Assembly (NCBI GenBank): GCA_910574345.1
Contig: CAJSZV010000024.1
Location: 1-64,000, forward strand
Length of the DNA: 64,000 bases
Origin: Clostridiaceae bacterium
GTDB taxonomy: Bacteria; Bacillota; Clostridia; Lachnospirales; Lachnospiraceae
Direction of reading: 5' to 3'
The position numbers and the translations under genes are program-made. The notes under the pieces were generated by a model, which worked only from the letters and a program-made list of their open reading frames with translations, did no database searches and had not been told where the DNA came from. Below, one piece after another: positions 8,428-18,002 of this stretch (its first letter is position 1; every line of letters begins with the position of its first letter).

Positions 8428-9771
8428 ATGAAGAAAAAGGGTTTGGCATTGTTTTTGGCATCTGCTATGGCATTTTCTCTGACTGCATGCGGCGGTGGCG
8501 GCGGACAGACGGCGGAGACCACAGCGGCCCCGGCAGCTCCTGCAGAGACTACGACGGCAGCTCCCGCAGGCGATACCAGCCAGGCGGCGGCAGAAGCCCC
8601 GGCAGGAGACGGAGGAAGTTTGGTGTACTGGTCCATGTGGGAAGCTACAGAGCCTCAGGGTCAGGCCATTCAGGCAGCAGTTGACAAGTTTACTGCCGAC
8701 ACAGGCATCAGCGTAGACTTACAGTTTAAGGGACGTACTGGTATCCGCGAGGGCCTGCAGCCCGCACTTGACGCAGGAACCAATATTGATCTGTTTGACG
8801 AGGACATTGACCGTGTGAATACTACATGGGGCCAGTATCTTATGGATCTGGAAGAACTGGCAAAGGCGGCTGACTATGAAGCCACAGCCAATGCCGGACT
8901 CATGGCGGCCTGCCGTGAAGTGGGCGGCGGAACCTTAAAGTCCATTCCTTATCAGCCCAATGTATTTGCATTTTTCTACAATCAGGCTATTTTTGACGAA
9001 GTAGGGATTACCAGTGTTCCTGCTACTTGGGCAGAGCTGGATGCAGCCTGTGCAAAGATTAAAGAAGCAGGCTACACCCCCATTACCTGCGACGACGCCT
9101 ATATTACCTGTATGTTTGGCTATCATATGTCCAGACTGGTAGGCGAGCCCAAGACAGAAGAGATCGTGAAAGGCGGTCAGTGGGATGATCCATCCGTAAC
9201 CGCCACGGCTGAGGCATATGCGGATTTTGCCGCTAAGGGTTATTTCTCCGAGACCATCGCATCCAACGTATGGCCGGCAGGACAGAATCAGGAACTGGCC
9301 ATGGGAACTGCGGCTATGTATCTGAACGGTTCCTGGCTTCCCAATGAAGTAAAAGACATGGCAGGAGACGATTTTGTATGGGGATGCTTCAGCTACCCGG
9401 CAGTAGATGGCGGAACAGACGGAGTGGACGCTGCCAACTACGGCGCACAGGTACTGGCTATTAACAAAGATTCTCAGAACGCCGAGAATGCATTTAAGCT
9501 GATCTGCTACATCACTCAGGGTGAATTTGACAAGATGCTGTCTGAGTTATCCATCGGTATCCCGGCAGATTCCAACAATACGGAGTGGCCGGCGCTCATC
9601 GCCTGCGTGAAACCAGTTATGGACAGCATGAAGACTCGTTATCCATGGGCAGCCGGTGCTGAGGCTAATGCGGATATGACTCCTATTATTAAAGAGAACT
9701 TCTTAAAACTCTGCGGCGGCAGCATTGATGCTCAGGGCTTTGTGGACGCTTTGAAAAAAGCCGGCAACTAA
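8428..9771 (+). CDS. ABC-importer sugar-binding lipoprotein (GNB/LNB-type)
   Basis: A 447-residue extracytoplasmic solute-binding protein of the family 1 (MalE-like) type. The signal peptide ends in a lipobox, SLTAC, with Cys21 as the lipidated residue, followed by a flexible Ala/Thr/Glu/Pro-rich linker to about residue 62 and then the binding domain (VYWSMWEATEP, SIPYQPNVFAFFYNQAIFDE). The start at 8428 is preferred over an upstream GTG because AGGAGG (8412-8417) precedes it properly. It is the first gene of an importer operon next to the GH112 gene, so the ligand is probably galacto-N-biose/lacto-N-biose or mucin-derived glycans. No ATPase gene follows; a shared MsmX-type ATPase elsewhere would be needed. 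Confidence 0.85.
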   Translation: MKKKGLALFLASAMAFSLTACGGGGGQTAETTAAPAAPAETTTAAPAGDTSQAAAEAPAGDGGSLVYWSMWEATEPQGQAIQAAVDKFTADTGISVDLQFKGRTGIREGLQPALDAGTNIDLFDEDIDRVNTTWGQYLMDLEELAKAADYEATANAGLMAACREVGGGTLKSIPYQPNVFAFFYNQAIFDEVGITSVPATWAELDAACAKIKEAGYTPITCDDAYITCMFGYHMSRLVGEPKTEEIVKGGQWDDPSVTATAEAYADFAAKGYFSETIASNVWPAGQNQELAMGTAAMYLNGSWLPNEVKDMAGDDFVWGCFSYPAVDGGTDGVDAANYGAQVLAINKDSQNAENAFKLICYITQGEFDKMLSELSIGIPADSNNTEWPALIACVKPVMDSMKTRYPWAAGAEANADMTPIIKENFLKLCGGSIDAQGFVDALKKAGN

Positions 9772-9779
9772 TCATAATC

Positions 9780-9815
9780 AAAAGGCGGCAGTGCACCAGG
9801 CTTCTGCCGCCTTTT
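9780..9815 (+). terminator. 12-bp hairpin between binding protein and permease genes
   Basis: AAAAGGCGGCAG (9780-9791) pairs perfectly with CTGCCGCCTTTT (9804-9815). At this position it probably partly terminates transcription or protects the upstream mRNA 3' end, giving more binding protein than permease. A similar hairpin lies at the same place in the second importer operon (47715-47754). Confidence 0.7.
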
Positions 9816-9863
9816 CCATATCATAGGAAACTTTGGTTCAGCTTAATGAAAGGAGGAACCGGG

Positions 9864-10769
9864 ATGAAACGAAATAAAGGCATGATCATCCTGTTTTTGG
9901 CTCCGGCAGTATTGATCTTTTCGGCTATTTTCCTGTATCCCATTGTCCGCACCGTTATCATGAGTTTTTTCAGGATTGACGGAATCACGGATCCCGTATC
10001 CAAATGGCAGTTTACAGGTCTTTCCAACTTTACGAAACTGGCAGGAACCAGTTTGTTCCGCATATCCATGTGGAACTTGCTGCGGATCTGGCTTATAGGC
10101 GGCATTATCGTCATGTCCCTTGCTCTTTTGTTTGCCGTTATCATCACCAGCGGAATCCGCTTTAAGAGCTTTTTCAGGGCGGTTATTTACCTGCCTAATA
10201 TTGTCAGTGCAGTTGCTCTGGCCACTATGTGGCTGCAGTATGTTTACAGTCCCAAGTTCGGCCTTTTGAAAACCGTATTCACCAACTTAGGACTCACTTC
10301 TCTGGCCAAGGTTCAGTGGCTTGACAATGACCACAAGTTTGCGGCCCTTTTGCTGGCCTACTGTTTTGGCATGGTGGGATACCATATGCTTATTTTTGCC
10401 AGCGGAATCGAGCGCATCAGTTCCGACTATTTTGAGGCGGCTACCTTAGATGGTGCTAATAAATTTAATCAGTTCCGGTATATTACGGTGCCTTTATTGA
10501 AAGGTGTTTTTAAGACGAATATTACCATGTGGAGCGTTACCAGTGTAGGCTTCTTTGTATGGTCTCAGCTGTTTTCCACGGTTACGGCGGATACTCAGAC
10601 CATTACTCCCATGGTTTATATGTATATGCAGATCTTTGGAGCAGGCAACAGCATTACGGAGAGAAACTCCGGCCTTGGCGCTGCCATCGGCGTGCTTTTG
10701 AGTATCTGTGTGGTAGCTATCTTCTGGCTGTGTAACCATCTTCTGAAAGACGATGATCTGGAATTCTAA
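9864..10769 (+). CDS. sugar ABC transporter permease (MalF-type)
   Basis: A 301-residue membrane protein with about six helices. It opens with a cytoplasmic basic end and ILFLAPAVLIFSAIFLYPIV. The EAA motif that docks the ATPase is seen as YFEAATLDGANKFNQFRYITVPLL (about residues 191-214; given here in parts EAATLDGA and ITVPLL). The start at 9864 is chosen over 9846 because AAAGGAGG lies between them. It partners the next permease and the lipoprotein upstream. Confidence 0.88.
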   Translation: MKRNKGMIILFLAPAVLIFSAIFLYPIVRTVIMSFFRIDGITDPVSKWQFTGLSNFTKLAGTSLFRISMWNLLRIWLIGGIIVMSLALLFAVIITSGIRFKSFFRAVIYLPNIVSAVALATMWLQYVYSPKFGLLKTVFTNLGLTSLAKVQWLDNDHKFAALLLAYCFGMVGYHMLIFASGIERISSDYFEAATLDGANKFNQFRYITVPLLKGVFKTNITMWSVTSVGFFVWSQLFSTVTADTQTITPMVYMYMQIFGAGNSITERNSGLGAAIGVLLSICVVAIFWLCNHLLKDDDLEF

Positions 10770-10784
10770 AAGGAGGGGAAGATT

Positions 10785-11660
10785 ATGTCGAAAAAAACAA
10801 AATACCGTGATCCGGTAAACTGGAAAAAAGAACTGCGTCTCGCCCCGGGATATCTGATCCTGCTGATCTGGATTTCCTTTACCTTTGTCCTTTTGGGATG
10901 GGTGCTCCTTGCCAGCTTTTCCACCACCAAGGAGATCTTTTCCAATAAGCTTCTGGCATCAGGAATTCATTTTGAAAACTATGTCAAGGCATGGGTGAAT
11001 TCCGATGTGGCCGGCATATTCAGGAATTCCTTGATCTATTCCGTTATTTCCTGCAGTCTGCTTATTGTGATCTGCGCTCCTGCGGCATATGTGCTGGCCA
11101 GATTTATATTTCCGGGGAATAAGCTGATTCAGACAGGCTTTGTGTCCGCCATGGGTGTTCCGGTGGTAATGATTGTGCTGCCTTTATTTGGAATTGTGGC
11201 CAATATGGGAATTTTAAACCATGTGCTAAGCAACGGGATTCTTTTGATCTTTCTGTATATCGGAATCAATGTTCCTTACACTACGATTTTCCTCATGACA
11301 TTTTTCAGCAATCTGTCACGAGCCTTTGAGGAAGCGGCGGCAATTGACGGATGCCCGCCCACCAAGACTTTCTGGTTGATTATGCTTCCCATGGCCCAGC
11401 CAGGAATCATAACCGTTACAATTTTTAACTTTATCAATATCTGGAATGAGTATTTTATCTCCCTGATCTTTGCCAACTCCGATAAGCTGCGCCCCATCGC
11501 CGTAGGATTGTATTCTATGATTAATTCCATGAAATACACAGGTGACTGGGCCGGAATGTTTGCGGCAGTGGTAATCGTATTCCTGCCTACCTTTATCCTG
11601 TATATCTTCCTGTCGGAGAAGATCATCGCAGGTGTTACAGGCGGCGGAGTGAAGGGATAG
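10785..11660 (+). CDS. sugar ABC transporter permease (MalG-type)
   Basis: A 291-residue inner-membrane subunit with about six helices. The EAA loop is EEAAAIDGCPPTKTFWLIMLP (about residues 186-206), and the C-terminus ends in the GVTGGGVKG tail typical of this subunit. It follows the first permease by 15 bases with AGGAGG in the gap and closes the importer operon. Substrate follows that of the lipoprotein, inferred as GNB/LNB-type disaccharide. Confidence 0.88.
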   Translation: MSKKTKYRDPVNWKKELRLAPGYLILLIWISFTFVLLGWVLLASFSTTKEIFSNKLLASGIHFENYVKAWVNSDVAGIFRNSLIYSVISCSLLIVICAPAAYVLARFIFPGNKLIQTGFVSAMGVPVVMIVLPLFGIVANMGILNHVLSNGILLIFLYIGINVPYTTIFLMTFFSNLSRAFEEAAAIDGCPPTKTFWLIMLPMAQPGIITVTIFNFINIWNEYFISLIFANSDKLRPIAVGLYSMINSMKYTGDWAGMFAAVVIVFLPTFILYIFLSEKIIAGVTGGGVKG

Positions 11661-11721
11661 GACAGAGTGAAGAATGCTTAAAGGCGGGGAAAGGATAGGG
11701 AACTGAGGGGCAGAATATATC

Positions 11722-12297
11722 TTACCCTTCAAAGAATTCCCTCTCCACGAACAGGCACACGTCCTTTACAAAGCCTTCCACATCACACCCGTTTTCCAGA
11801 TAGCATTTTCCCATACTCACATAGAGATCGGCCAGCAGGTAGGTAAATACCGGCTGGCTGATCTTAAGTCCATGGCCTTCTAAAAGGGAATCGTCCAGCT
11901 TCTGATTTAATACCTGAATTAAGTAGTCTCTTAAAATATCCATAAAGATTCCGTTTTTATTGGTCTTCCATATTCTGAGGAAGGAATCTTTGTTCTTATC
12001 CATAACGGTAATCAGCTTTGTCACAAACTTCTTTGATTTCCCGTCTTTTAAATACACTACATCCTTATCCAGATTGGCATCGTCAAAAAAGGTCTGAAGA
12101 CAGTAGTAGAGAAGATCATATTTGTCCTCAAAATATCGGTAAAAAGTGGAGCGGGGCACCATGGAGTGGCTGCACAGCTGGGTCAGGGAAATCCTCTCAA
12201 AAGGCGTCTCTTCCAGAAGGGCAAACAAAGAGCGGCTTAAAAGCAGATAGGTGCGGCGGGTTGATATCTTCTCTTTTGTTTCGCTTACAGTGTTCAC
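11722..12297 (-). CDS. TetR-family transcriptional regulator
   Basis: A 191-residue protein using a GTG start at 12297, chosen because AGGAG lies 7 bases upstream and the longer frame (to 12402) would run through the operator region. The N-terminal HTH is PFERISLTQLCSHSMVPRS followed by TFYRYFEDKYDLLYY, the TetR_N signature; a TetR_C-type ligand domain follows. It is transcribed divergently from the MMPL exporter gene and probably represses it and itself through the palindrome at 12325-12347. The inducer is unknown. Confidence 0.85.
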   Translation of the reverse strand: MNTVSETKEKISTRRTYLLLSRSLFALLEETPFERISLTQLCSHSMVPRSTFYRYFEDKYDLLYYCLQTFFDDANLDKDVVYLKDGKSKKFVTKLITVMDKNKDSFLRIWKTNKNGIFMDILRDYLIQVLNQKLDDSLLEGHGLKISQPVFTYLLADLYVSMGKCYLENGCDVEGFVKDVCLFVEREFFEG

Positions 12298-12324
12298 GAC
12301 AAATCTCCTTTTTTGTTTAAAAAT

Positions 12325-12347
12325 AGACAGTTTTAAGAAAATTGTCT
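12325..12347. promoter_or_regulatory. TetR-type operator palindrome
   Basis: AGACAGTTTT (12325-12334) and AAAATTGTCT (12338-12347) are inverted with one mismatch around a 3-base centre. A third half-site, AGACA, is at 12358-12362. The palindrome lies 28 bp upstream of the regulator's GTG in the divergent gap shared with the exporter gene, the classical arrangement for TetR control. Confidence 0.65.
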
Positions 12348-12447
12348 CATTTGGCACAGACAGGAAAAACTGATTCTTGAGTATTTTATCACAATGATAC
12401 ATAATATGGCAAGTAACAGCAATGAAAAAGAAAGGATTTAGGAAGAC

Positions 12448-14781
12448 ATGGGAGAGAGAAAAACTTCTGATAATTTCATGATGTGGCTTGCGGCCTTTAT
12501 TGTGAATAAAAGGAAAGCCTTTATTGCGCTGTTTGCCCTTGCATGCATTTACAGCGCCGTTTCCATCCCCAAGGTGGGAGTGGTCAACGACTTAACAGAA
12601 TATCTTCCGGAGAGTACGGAGACCAGGCAGGGGCTGGATATTATGAACGAGGAGTTTACCACCTTCGGCACAGCCAAGATTCTGGTCAGCAACATTACCT
12701 ACGAGAAGGCTCTGAAACTGGGGGAGGAGCTGGATGAGATAAAAGGGATCTCCGCCGTGTCTTTTTATGATGAAGATGACGACACTTATGACAGCCAGGA
12801 GCGGGGGGATTACTATAAAGATGCCAGCGCCCTCTATACTCTTACCTTTGACGAGGAGGAGGATACGGATTTGTCCCAGGAGGCCATGGTACAGGTGCGG
12901 CAGGTTCTGGACGGATACTCCTCCTATGTATATACGACTGTGGATAAAGACGATGCGGCTTCCCTGAAAGCGGACATGAAAGTCATTGTGGTTATTGTGA
13001 TCTTTATTATTCTGGTAGTGCTTTTATTTACTTCCAAGACCTATATGGAGATCGTGATTTTCCTGGCAGTATTCGGAGTGGCGGCTCTCCTAAATATGGG
13101 AACCAACTACTGGTTCGGGGAGATTTCCTTTGTGACCAACGCAGTGGGAGCCGTGCTTCAGCTTGCCCTTGCCATTGACTATGCCATTATTCTGTTCCAC
13201 CGGTTTATGGAAGAACATGAGGACAAGGACACCATAGAAGCCGTCACAGTAGCTTTAAGCAAGGCCATACCGGAGATTTCCTCCAGCAGCCTTACTACCG
13301 TGTCCGGCATGGTGGCTCTGATGTTCATGCAGTTTGGAATCGGCATGGACCTGGGAAGCGTTCTCACCAAAGCCATTATCATCAGTCTTCTCACCGTATT
13401 TCTTTTTATGCCTGCCCTGATTGTCATGTTTTCCAAGGCTATTGACAAGACGGTGCATAAAAACTTTGTGCCAAAGATTAACATTTGGGGCAGGATCGTG
13501 GTGAAGCTTCGGTACGTGGGTATGCCTGTCTTTCTGGTGATCGTGGCGGGGGCGGCCGTTTATTCGGGAAAATGTCCCTACATATACGATATTAATTCCA
13601 TTGAATCCAGCAAGAAAAATGAGTTTATGGCCTCAAAGGAACGGATTGAAGAAACCTTCGAGGTGACCAACACCATGGCAATCGTTATTCCCAGAGGTGA
13701 TTACGAGAAAGAGGGCAGAATCTTAAAACGCCTGGAGGCCATGGACGAGGTGGATACGGCTCTTGGCCTTGCCAATGTGGAAGTCAGCGATGACGGCAAA
13801 TACATTCTGGTGGACCGGTTAAGCCCAAGGGAGTTTTCCGAGGTAGCTGGAGTGGATCTTGACCTTGTAAGGGCCTTGTACCAGTTCTATGCCATTGACA
13901 AGGAGCAGTACAGTGCATTTATGAAGAACCTGGAAGATTACCGGGTGTCCATTATTGATATGATCGACTTTATCTATAACCAGAAAGAAAAGGGCGGTCT
14001 GGAATTTGATGATGATTTGTCGGAAGAAATCGATGATCTGTACAAGGCTGTCTGTGATGCGAGGCAGCAACTGGAAGGGGAGACTTACGACCGCCTGGTA
14101 TTTAACTTAAAGGGCGCCGTCGAAGGGGCAGAGACCTTTGCCACCATTGACCGGATCCGGGATATTGCCCTTGAGTATTATGACGAGGTTTATGTGGTGG
14201 GTGATGCCACCAGCAACTATGATTTAAGTACTTCCTTCCAGAGGGACAATGAGATTATCAGCGTTCTTACGGCACTGTTTGTGGGGATTATCCTTCTGTT
14301 TACCTTCCAGTCCGCAGGACTGCCCTTTTTGCTGGTTCTGACCATACAGGGAAGTATCTGGATTAATTTTTCCATGCCTTACTTAACAGGCAGCACCATG
14401 TATTTCTTAAGCTATCTGGTGGTAAGTTCCATTCAGATGGGCGCGACCATAGATTATGCCATTGTGATTACCAGCCGGTATCTGGAACTGAGAAAGACCA
14501 TGACGGATCGGAAGAAGACTGTGGTGGAGGCTTTAAACCAGTCTTTTCCCACCATCATCACATCAGGAACCATACTGACCAGCGCCGGTTTTGTCATTGG
14601 CTGTCTGACAGGCAACGCTGTCATCGCATCTCTTGGAAAGGTACTGGGGAGAGGAACCTTGATTTCCATTATTCTGGTTATGACAGTACTGCCTCAGCTT
14701 CTTCTTCTGGGTGATAAGCTGATTGACAAGACAGAGCTGACAAGGGCAGTAAAACTGGGACAGGAAAAGGAGGAGGCATAG
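12448..14781 (+). CDS. MMPL/RND-family transporter
   Basis: A 777-residue polytopic protein with the two-fold RND layout: one helix (about 24-42), a large extracytoplasmic domain, five or six helices (about 178-340), a second loop domain, and a second helix bundle (about 610-760). The MMPL signatures are seen twice as LQLALAIDYAIILFHRFMEE and MGATIDYAIVITSRYLELR. Such proteins export lipids, surface polymers or toxic compounds using the proton gradient. Its gene is followed after three bases by a surface protein gene, so it may export, assemble or act with that cell-surface component. Control by the divergent TetR gene is likely. Confidence 0.85.
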   Translation: MGERKTSDNFMMWLAAFIVNKRKAFIALFALACIYSAVSIPKVGVVNDLTEYLPESTETRQGLDIMNEEFTTFGTAKILVSNITYEKALKLGEELDEIKGISAVSFYDEDDDTYDSQERGDYYKDASALYTLTFDEEEDTDLSQEAMVQVRQVLDGYSSYVYTTVDKDDAASLKADMKVIVVIVIFIILVVLLFTSKTYMEIVIFLAVFGVAALLNMGTNYWFGEISFVTNAVGAVLQLALAIDYAIILFHRFMEEHEDKDTIEAVTVALSKAIPEISSSSLTTVSGMVALMFMQFGIGMDLGSVLTKAIIISLLTVFLFMPALIVMFSKAIDKTVHKNFVPKINIWGRIVVKLRYVGMPVFLVIVAGAAVYSGKCPYIYDINSIESSKKNEFMASKERIEETFEVTNTMAIVIPRGDYEKEGRILKRLEAMDEVDTALGLANVEVSDDGKYILVDRLSPREFSEVAGVDLDLVRALYQFYAIDKEQYSAFMKNLEDYRVSIIDMIDFIYNQKEKGGLEFDDDLSEEIDDLYKAVCDARQQLEGETYDRLVFNLKGAVEGAETFATIDRIRDIALEYYDEVYVVGDATSNYDLSTSFQRDNEIISVLTALFVGIILLFTFQSAGLPFLLVLTIQGSIWINFSMPYLTGSTMYFLSYLVVSSIQMGATIDYAIVITSRYLELRKTMTDRKKTVVEALNQSFPTIITSGTILTSAGFVIGCLTGNAVIASLGKVLGRGTLISIILVMTVLPQLLLLGDKLIDKTELTRAVKLGQEKEEA

Positions 14782-14784
14782 GTC

Positions 14785-17700
14785 ATGAGAAAGAAAAAAG
14801 AGAATCGAAATAGAAAGACGGCCGTTTTGCTCGCTGCCGCCCTGACCTTGTCCGGTCTGGGAAGTGGAGTTTTCCCGCAGATGGAGGCATTGGCAGCTCC
14901 GGCCGCGGAATCTGCAGAAGAAGAGGAGGAACAAGAGGAAATCCGTACAGAGGAAGTGATCAGCATCACCTCTGTGGAGGAATTCCTTGATTTTGCCAGA
15001 CATTGTGTATCGGAATCTTATTCCAAAGGGAAAATGTTTGTGCTGGAGACAGACGTAAATCTTCAGGGAACGGAGTTTGAACCCATACCTGTGTTCGCAG
15101 GGACATTTGACGGCAAGGGCCATGGTATCGCCGGCCTGTCCGTCCACTCATCCGGATCCGGTCTTGGCCTCTTTCGGTATGTGCAGGAGGGTGCCATAGT
15201 AAAAGATCTTCAGGTTCAGGGAACCCTGGCTCCCCAGGGAAGCAGGATAAATATTGGAGGAATCGCGGGAGTCAACCGGGGGACCATCGAAGGCTGCATC
15301 TTTGGCGGACACATTACAGGCCAGGAATCCGCAGGCGGTATTGCGGGTTACAACGAAGAGACGGGAGTGATCAAAAACTGTGAAAATCATGCTGTCCTCA
15401 CAGGCAACTTAAAGACCGGTGGAATCGCGGGATTCAATGAGGGCCTTATAGAGGGCTGCACCAATCTGGGTGAGATCAACGGCACGGATCAGGAGAACAG
15501 CGGCGGCGCCGACGGACAGCTTACCATGGGGAGCATTGACCTGGAAGAGAATCTCCGGGTGGAGAGGGTCAATGACGCGGGAGGAATCGCCGGACTGTCG
15601 TTAGGAACCATCAGAGGGTGTACCAACCAGGCCGCCGTAGGATATCCGCATATGGGATACAACTTAGGTGGAATCGCCGGACGCCACAGCGGAATCATTG
15701 ATGAATGCAGGAACTACGGTACAATTCAGGGAAGAAAAGACGTAGGCGGTATTACGGGGCAGTTTGAGCCTTACATGACGGTTAAATATGAGGAAGACAT
15801 GTTTGGAAGTCTGGAGAGCCAGCTGGATGAATTGTCCAGTATGGGAGACTCCATGTCAAGCATCCTGGAGCAGACGGGAGATACGGCCAGCAGCAATCTG
15901 GATGCCATTGACAGTCAGCTGGAAAAGATTAAGGACATCGGCAGATTTTACAAAAATCTTTACCGGGGAGGCACCGATGACTTTGACCGGGATGCAGATC
16001 TGGCCTTGGATGAGATCCAGCATATTTTGGACCACATGGATCTGGAACTGACGGGATGGGAGACTCAGGCCCGTTACCGTTCGGCTCAGGAAAAGGTAAA
16101 AGAGATACAAAAACTGCGGGAACAGATGAAAACAAACTATGACGGAGATATCAATGACTTAAATGCCCTGAAAAATTGGCTCAGGCAGCGGAAGGAACAG
16201 ACGGAGCAGCTGATCAAATACGGGACGGAACTTGGGGATGATCTTCTTTATCTGGCAACCAATGCACCGGGAGAAGCCATAGGGGGAGCGGAGGCCTTTG
16301 GCGATGATCTGGAAAAACTGCAGGTGGAGGTCACGGTATTTACGGATATTGTCCGCACCAACGGAGATAAGCTTAAGGGCGATTTGGATTCCATGGATGA
16401 CGAGATGACGGCTGCCCTTGATATCCTTTCCGGCAATGTGGATACCCTGACAGACGATCTGAAAGACAATAGGAATCAGATCAGGAGTCAGAAGAATCAG
16501 ATCCAGGACCAGATCGACCAGATGCGGGGCACCATCTCCGACGGAGTGGACCGGGCGCGGGAAGATAAGGATCTTATTGAGGATGTGTCAGACTTGGAGA
16601 CCGGAGAAACACAAGAGGGCATCATAAAGGGATGTGTGAATCAGGGGAAGGTGGCAGCCGATTTCCAGGCAGGGGGAATCGTAGGAATTATCGGCATGGA
16701 GACCAGCCTTGATCCGGAACAGGATCTGGAAGCCGATGAGGAGCGGACTCTCAATGTGACAAGGAATATGAGAGCCATCGTCACAGGATGTATCAACAGG
16801 CAGCAGATTGAGGTGAAGAACGATTATGCAGGCGGAATCGCAGGGAAAGCCAATCTGGGCGCTCTCATACAAAATCAGAATTATGGCGACATCACGGCTG
16901 AGGACGGCAATTATGCAGGCGGGATCACCGGAAGCAGTGCCTATGTTCTGAGAGACAATTACAACATGTGCACCATACACGGCAATAACTATATGGGCGG
17001 AATCGCCGGATGGGGAACGGATGTTATTCAGAATTATTCCATGGTTTCTTTCGGGAACAGGGAAGGAGAATGGATCGGAGCCGTAGCTGGGGATGTGGAC
17101 CGGGAAGGAACCATAGAGGGCAATGTCTATGTGGATGAAGGAACAGGCGCCGTGGACAACATCACTTATGAAAGCCAGGCAAAAGGATTGGGTTATGAGG
17201 CCTTTCGGATGCAGGACGGGATGCCGGAGGAATTCAGCAGGCTGTCCGTGGAATTTCTGGTGGATGATGAAGTGGTAAAGACCGTGTACTGCCAGTATGG
17301 AGACGGCGTAAAGGAATCGGATATCCCTAAGGTTCCGCAAAAGGACGGGTATTATTATATGTGGGAGCAGAAAGACTTGTCCTGCATAAAGGGCAATGAG
17401 AAAGTTCATGCCGTTTATAAAGCCTGGAATACGACCATCGCTTCTTCCGACGACAAGATGCCGGTTATGCTTGTGGAGTCCAACTTCTATCCCGGCACCA
17501 GTCTGGTGGTAAGGGAGAAGGACAAAGATGCCTGGAATGGGCGGATGACGGTGCCGGAGGGATACGAGATGGCAGGGGACTGGGAATACTCCATTGTCCA
17601 GCCGGACGGCGCGGCTATGCCGGAACATATCCGGGTCCATGTTTTGGCTAAAGGACTGCCGAAAGGGTCCCTTGCAGGAATGGCAGAAAACGGTGAAATC

Positions 17701-18000
17701 CGTGTGGCGGACAGCAGATGGGACGGTTCTTACCTGGTTTTTGAGACGAACGGTCCGGGAGAGATTGTGGTGCTGAGGCCAAAGAGTCAGGTAAAGATGT
17801 GGATTGCCATGGCTGCGGGGGCAGTGACGGGAGCGCTTATTCTGTGGATAATCGCTGCCGGAAGGGGCAAAAAGAAACAGGGAAAAGTCGGCGGGGAAGA
17901 AGAAGCCCGGACAGAGACGGCAGAAGAGGGAGAGGAAAAAGAGGAAAAGAAAGAAGAGGAAGAGGCAGAAGAAAAGGCAGAAGAGATGGGGAGAGGTTGA
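14785..18000 (+). CDS. secreted GLUG-repeat surface protein with C-terminal membrane anchor
   Basis: A 1071-residue protein. A signal peptide covers about residues 1-38 (basic start, then AVLLAAALTLSGLGSGVF). The N-terminal part has at least seven GLUG-type repeats containing GGIAG or GGITG (for example AGGIAGYNEETG, TGGIAGFNEG, LGGIAGRHSG), which fold as a beta-helix-like stack. Residues about 340-600 form a long helical, probably coiled-coil insert (repeated DQIDQMRG/DLDSMDDE-like stretches), and more GLUG repeats follow at about 610-770. A single membrane helix, WIAMAAGAVTGALILWIIAA (about 1009-1028), precedes a Glu/Lys-rich cytoplasmic tail. It is anchored in the membrane with most of it outside. 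Coupling to the MMPL exporter and TetR gene suggests a joint envelope or surface function, not known precisely. Confidence 0.75.
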   Translation: MRKKKENRNRKTAVLLAAALTLSGLGSGVFPQMEALAAPAAESAEEEEEQEEIRTEEVISITSVEEFLDFARHCVSESYSKGKMFVLETDVNLQGTEFEPIPVFAGTFDGKGHGIAGLSVHSSGSGLGLFRYVQEGAIVKDLQVQGTLAPQGSRINIGGIAGVNRGTIEGCIFGGHITGQESAGGIAGYNEETGVIKNCENHAVLTGNLKTGGIAGFNEGLIEGCTNLGEINGTDQENSGGADGQLTMGSIDLEENLRVERVNDAGGIAGLSLGTIRGCTNQAAVGYPHMGYNLGGIAGRHSGIIDECRNYGTIQGRKDVGGITGQFEPYMTVKYEEDMFGSLESQLDELSSMGDSMSSILEQTGDTASSNLDAIDSQLEKIKDIGRFYKNLYRGGTDDFDRDADLALDEIQHILDHMDLELTGWETQARYRSAQEKVKEIQKLREQMKTNYDGDINDLNALKNWLRQRKEQTEQLIKYGTELGDDLLYLATNAPGEAIGGAEAFGDDLEKLQVEVTVFTDIVRTNGDKLKGDLDSMDDEMTAALDILSGNVDTLTDDLKDNRNQIRSQKNQIQDQIDQMRGTISDGVDRAREDKDLIEDVSDLETGETQEGIIKGCVNQGKVAADFQAGGIVGIIGMETSLDPEQDLEADEERTLNVTRNMRAIVTGCINRQQIEVKNDYAGGIAGKANLGALIQNQNYGDITAEDGNYAGGITGSSAYVLRDNYNMCTIHGNNYMGGIAGWGTDVIQNYSMVSFGNREGEWIGAVAGDVDREGTIEGNVYVDEGTGAVDNITYESQAKGLGYEAFRMQDGMPEEFSRLSVEFLVDDEVVKTVYCQYGDGVKESDIPKVPQKDGYYYMWEQKDLSCIKGNEKVHAVYKAWNTTIASSDDKMPVMLVESNFYPGTSLVVREKDKDAWNGRMTVPEGYEMAGDWEYSIVQPDGAAMPEHIRVHVLAKGLPKGSLAGMAENGEIRVADSRWDGSYLVFETNGPGEIVVLRPKSQVKMWIAMAAGAVTGALILWIIAAGRGKKKQGKVGGEEEARTETAEEGEEKEEKKEEEEAEEKAEEMGRG

Positions 18001-18002
18001 TA

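Noticed and set aside
8379-8636. 85-residue antisense frame over the lipoprotein signal peptide
   Set aside because: Ala/Pro/Val repeats mirror the low-complexity linker of the real gene.
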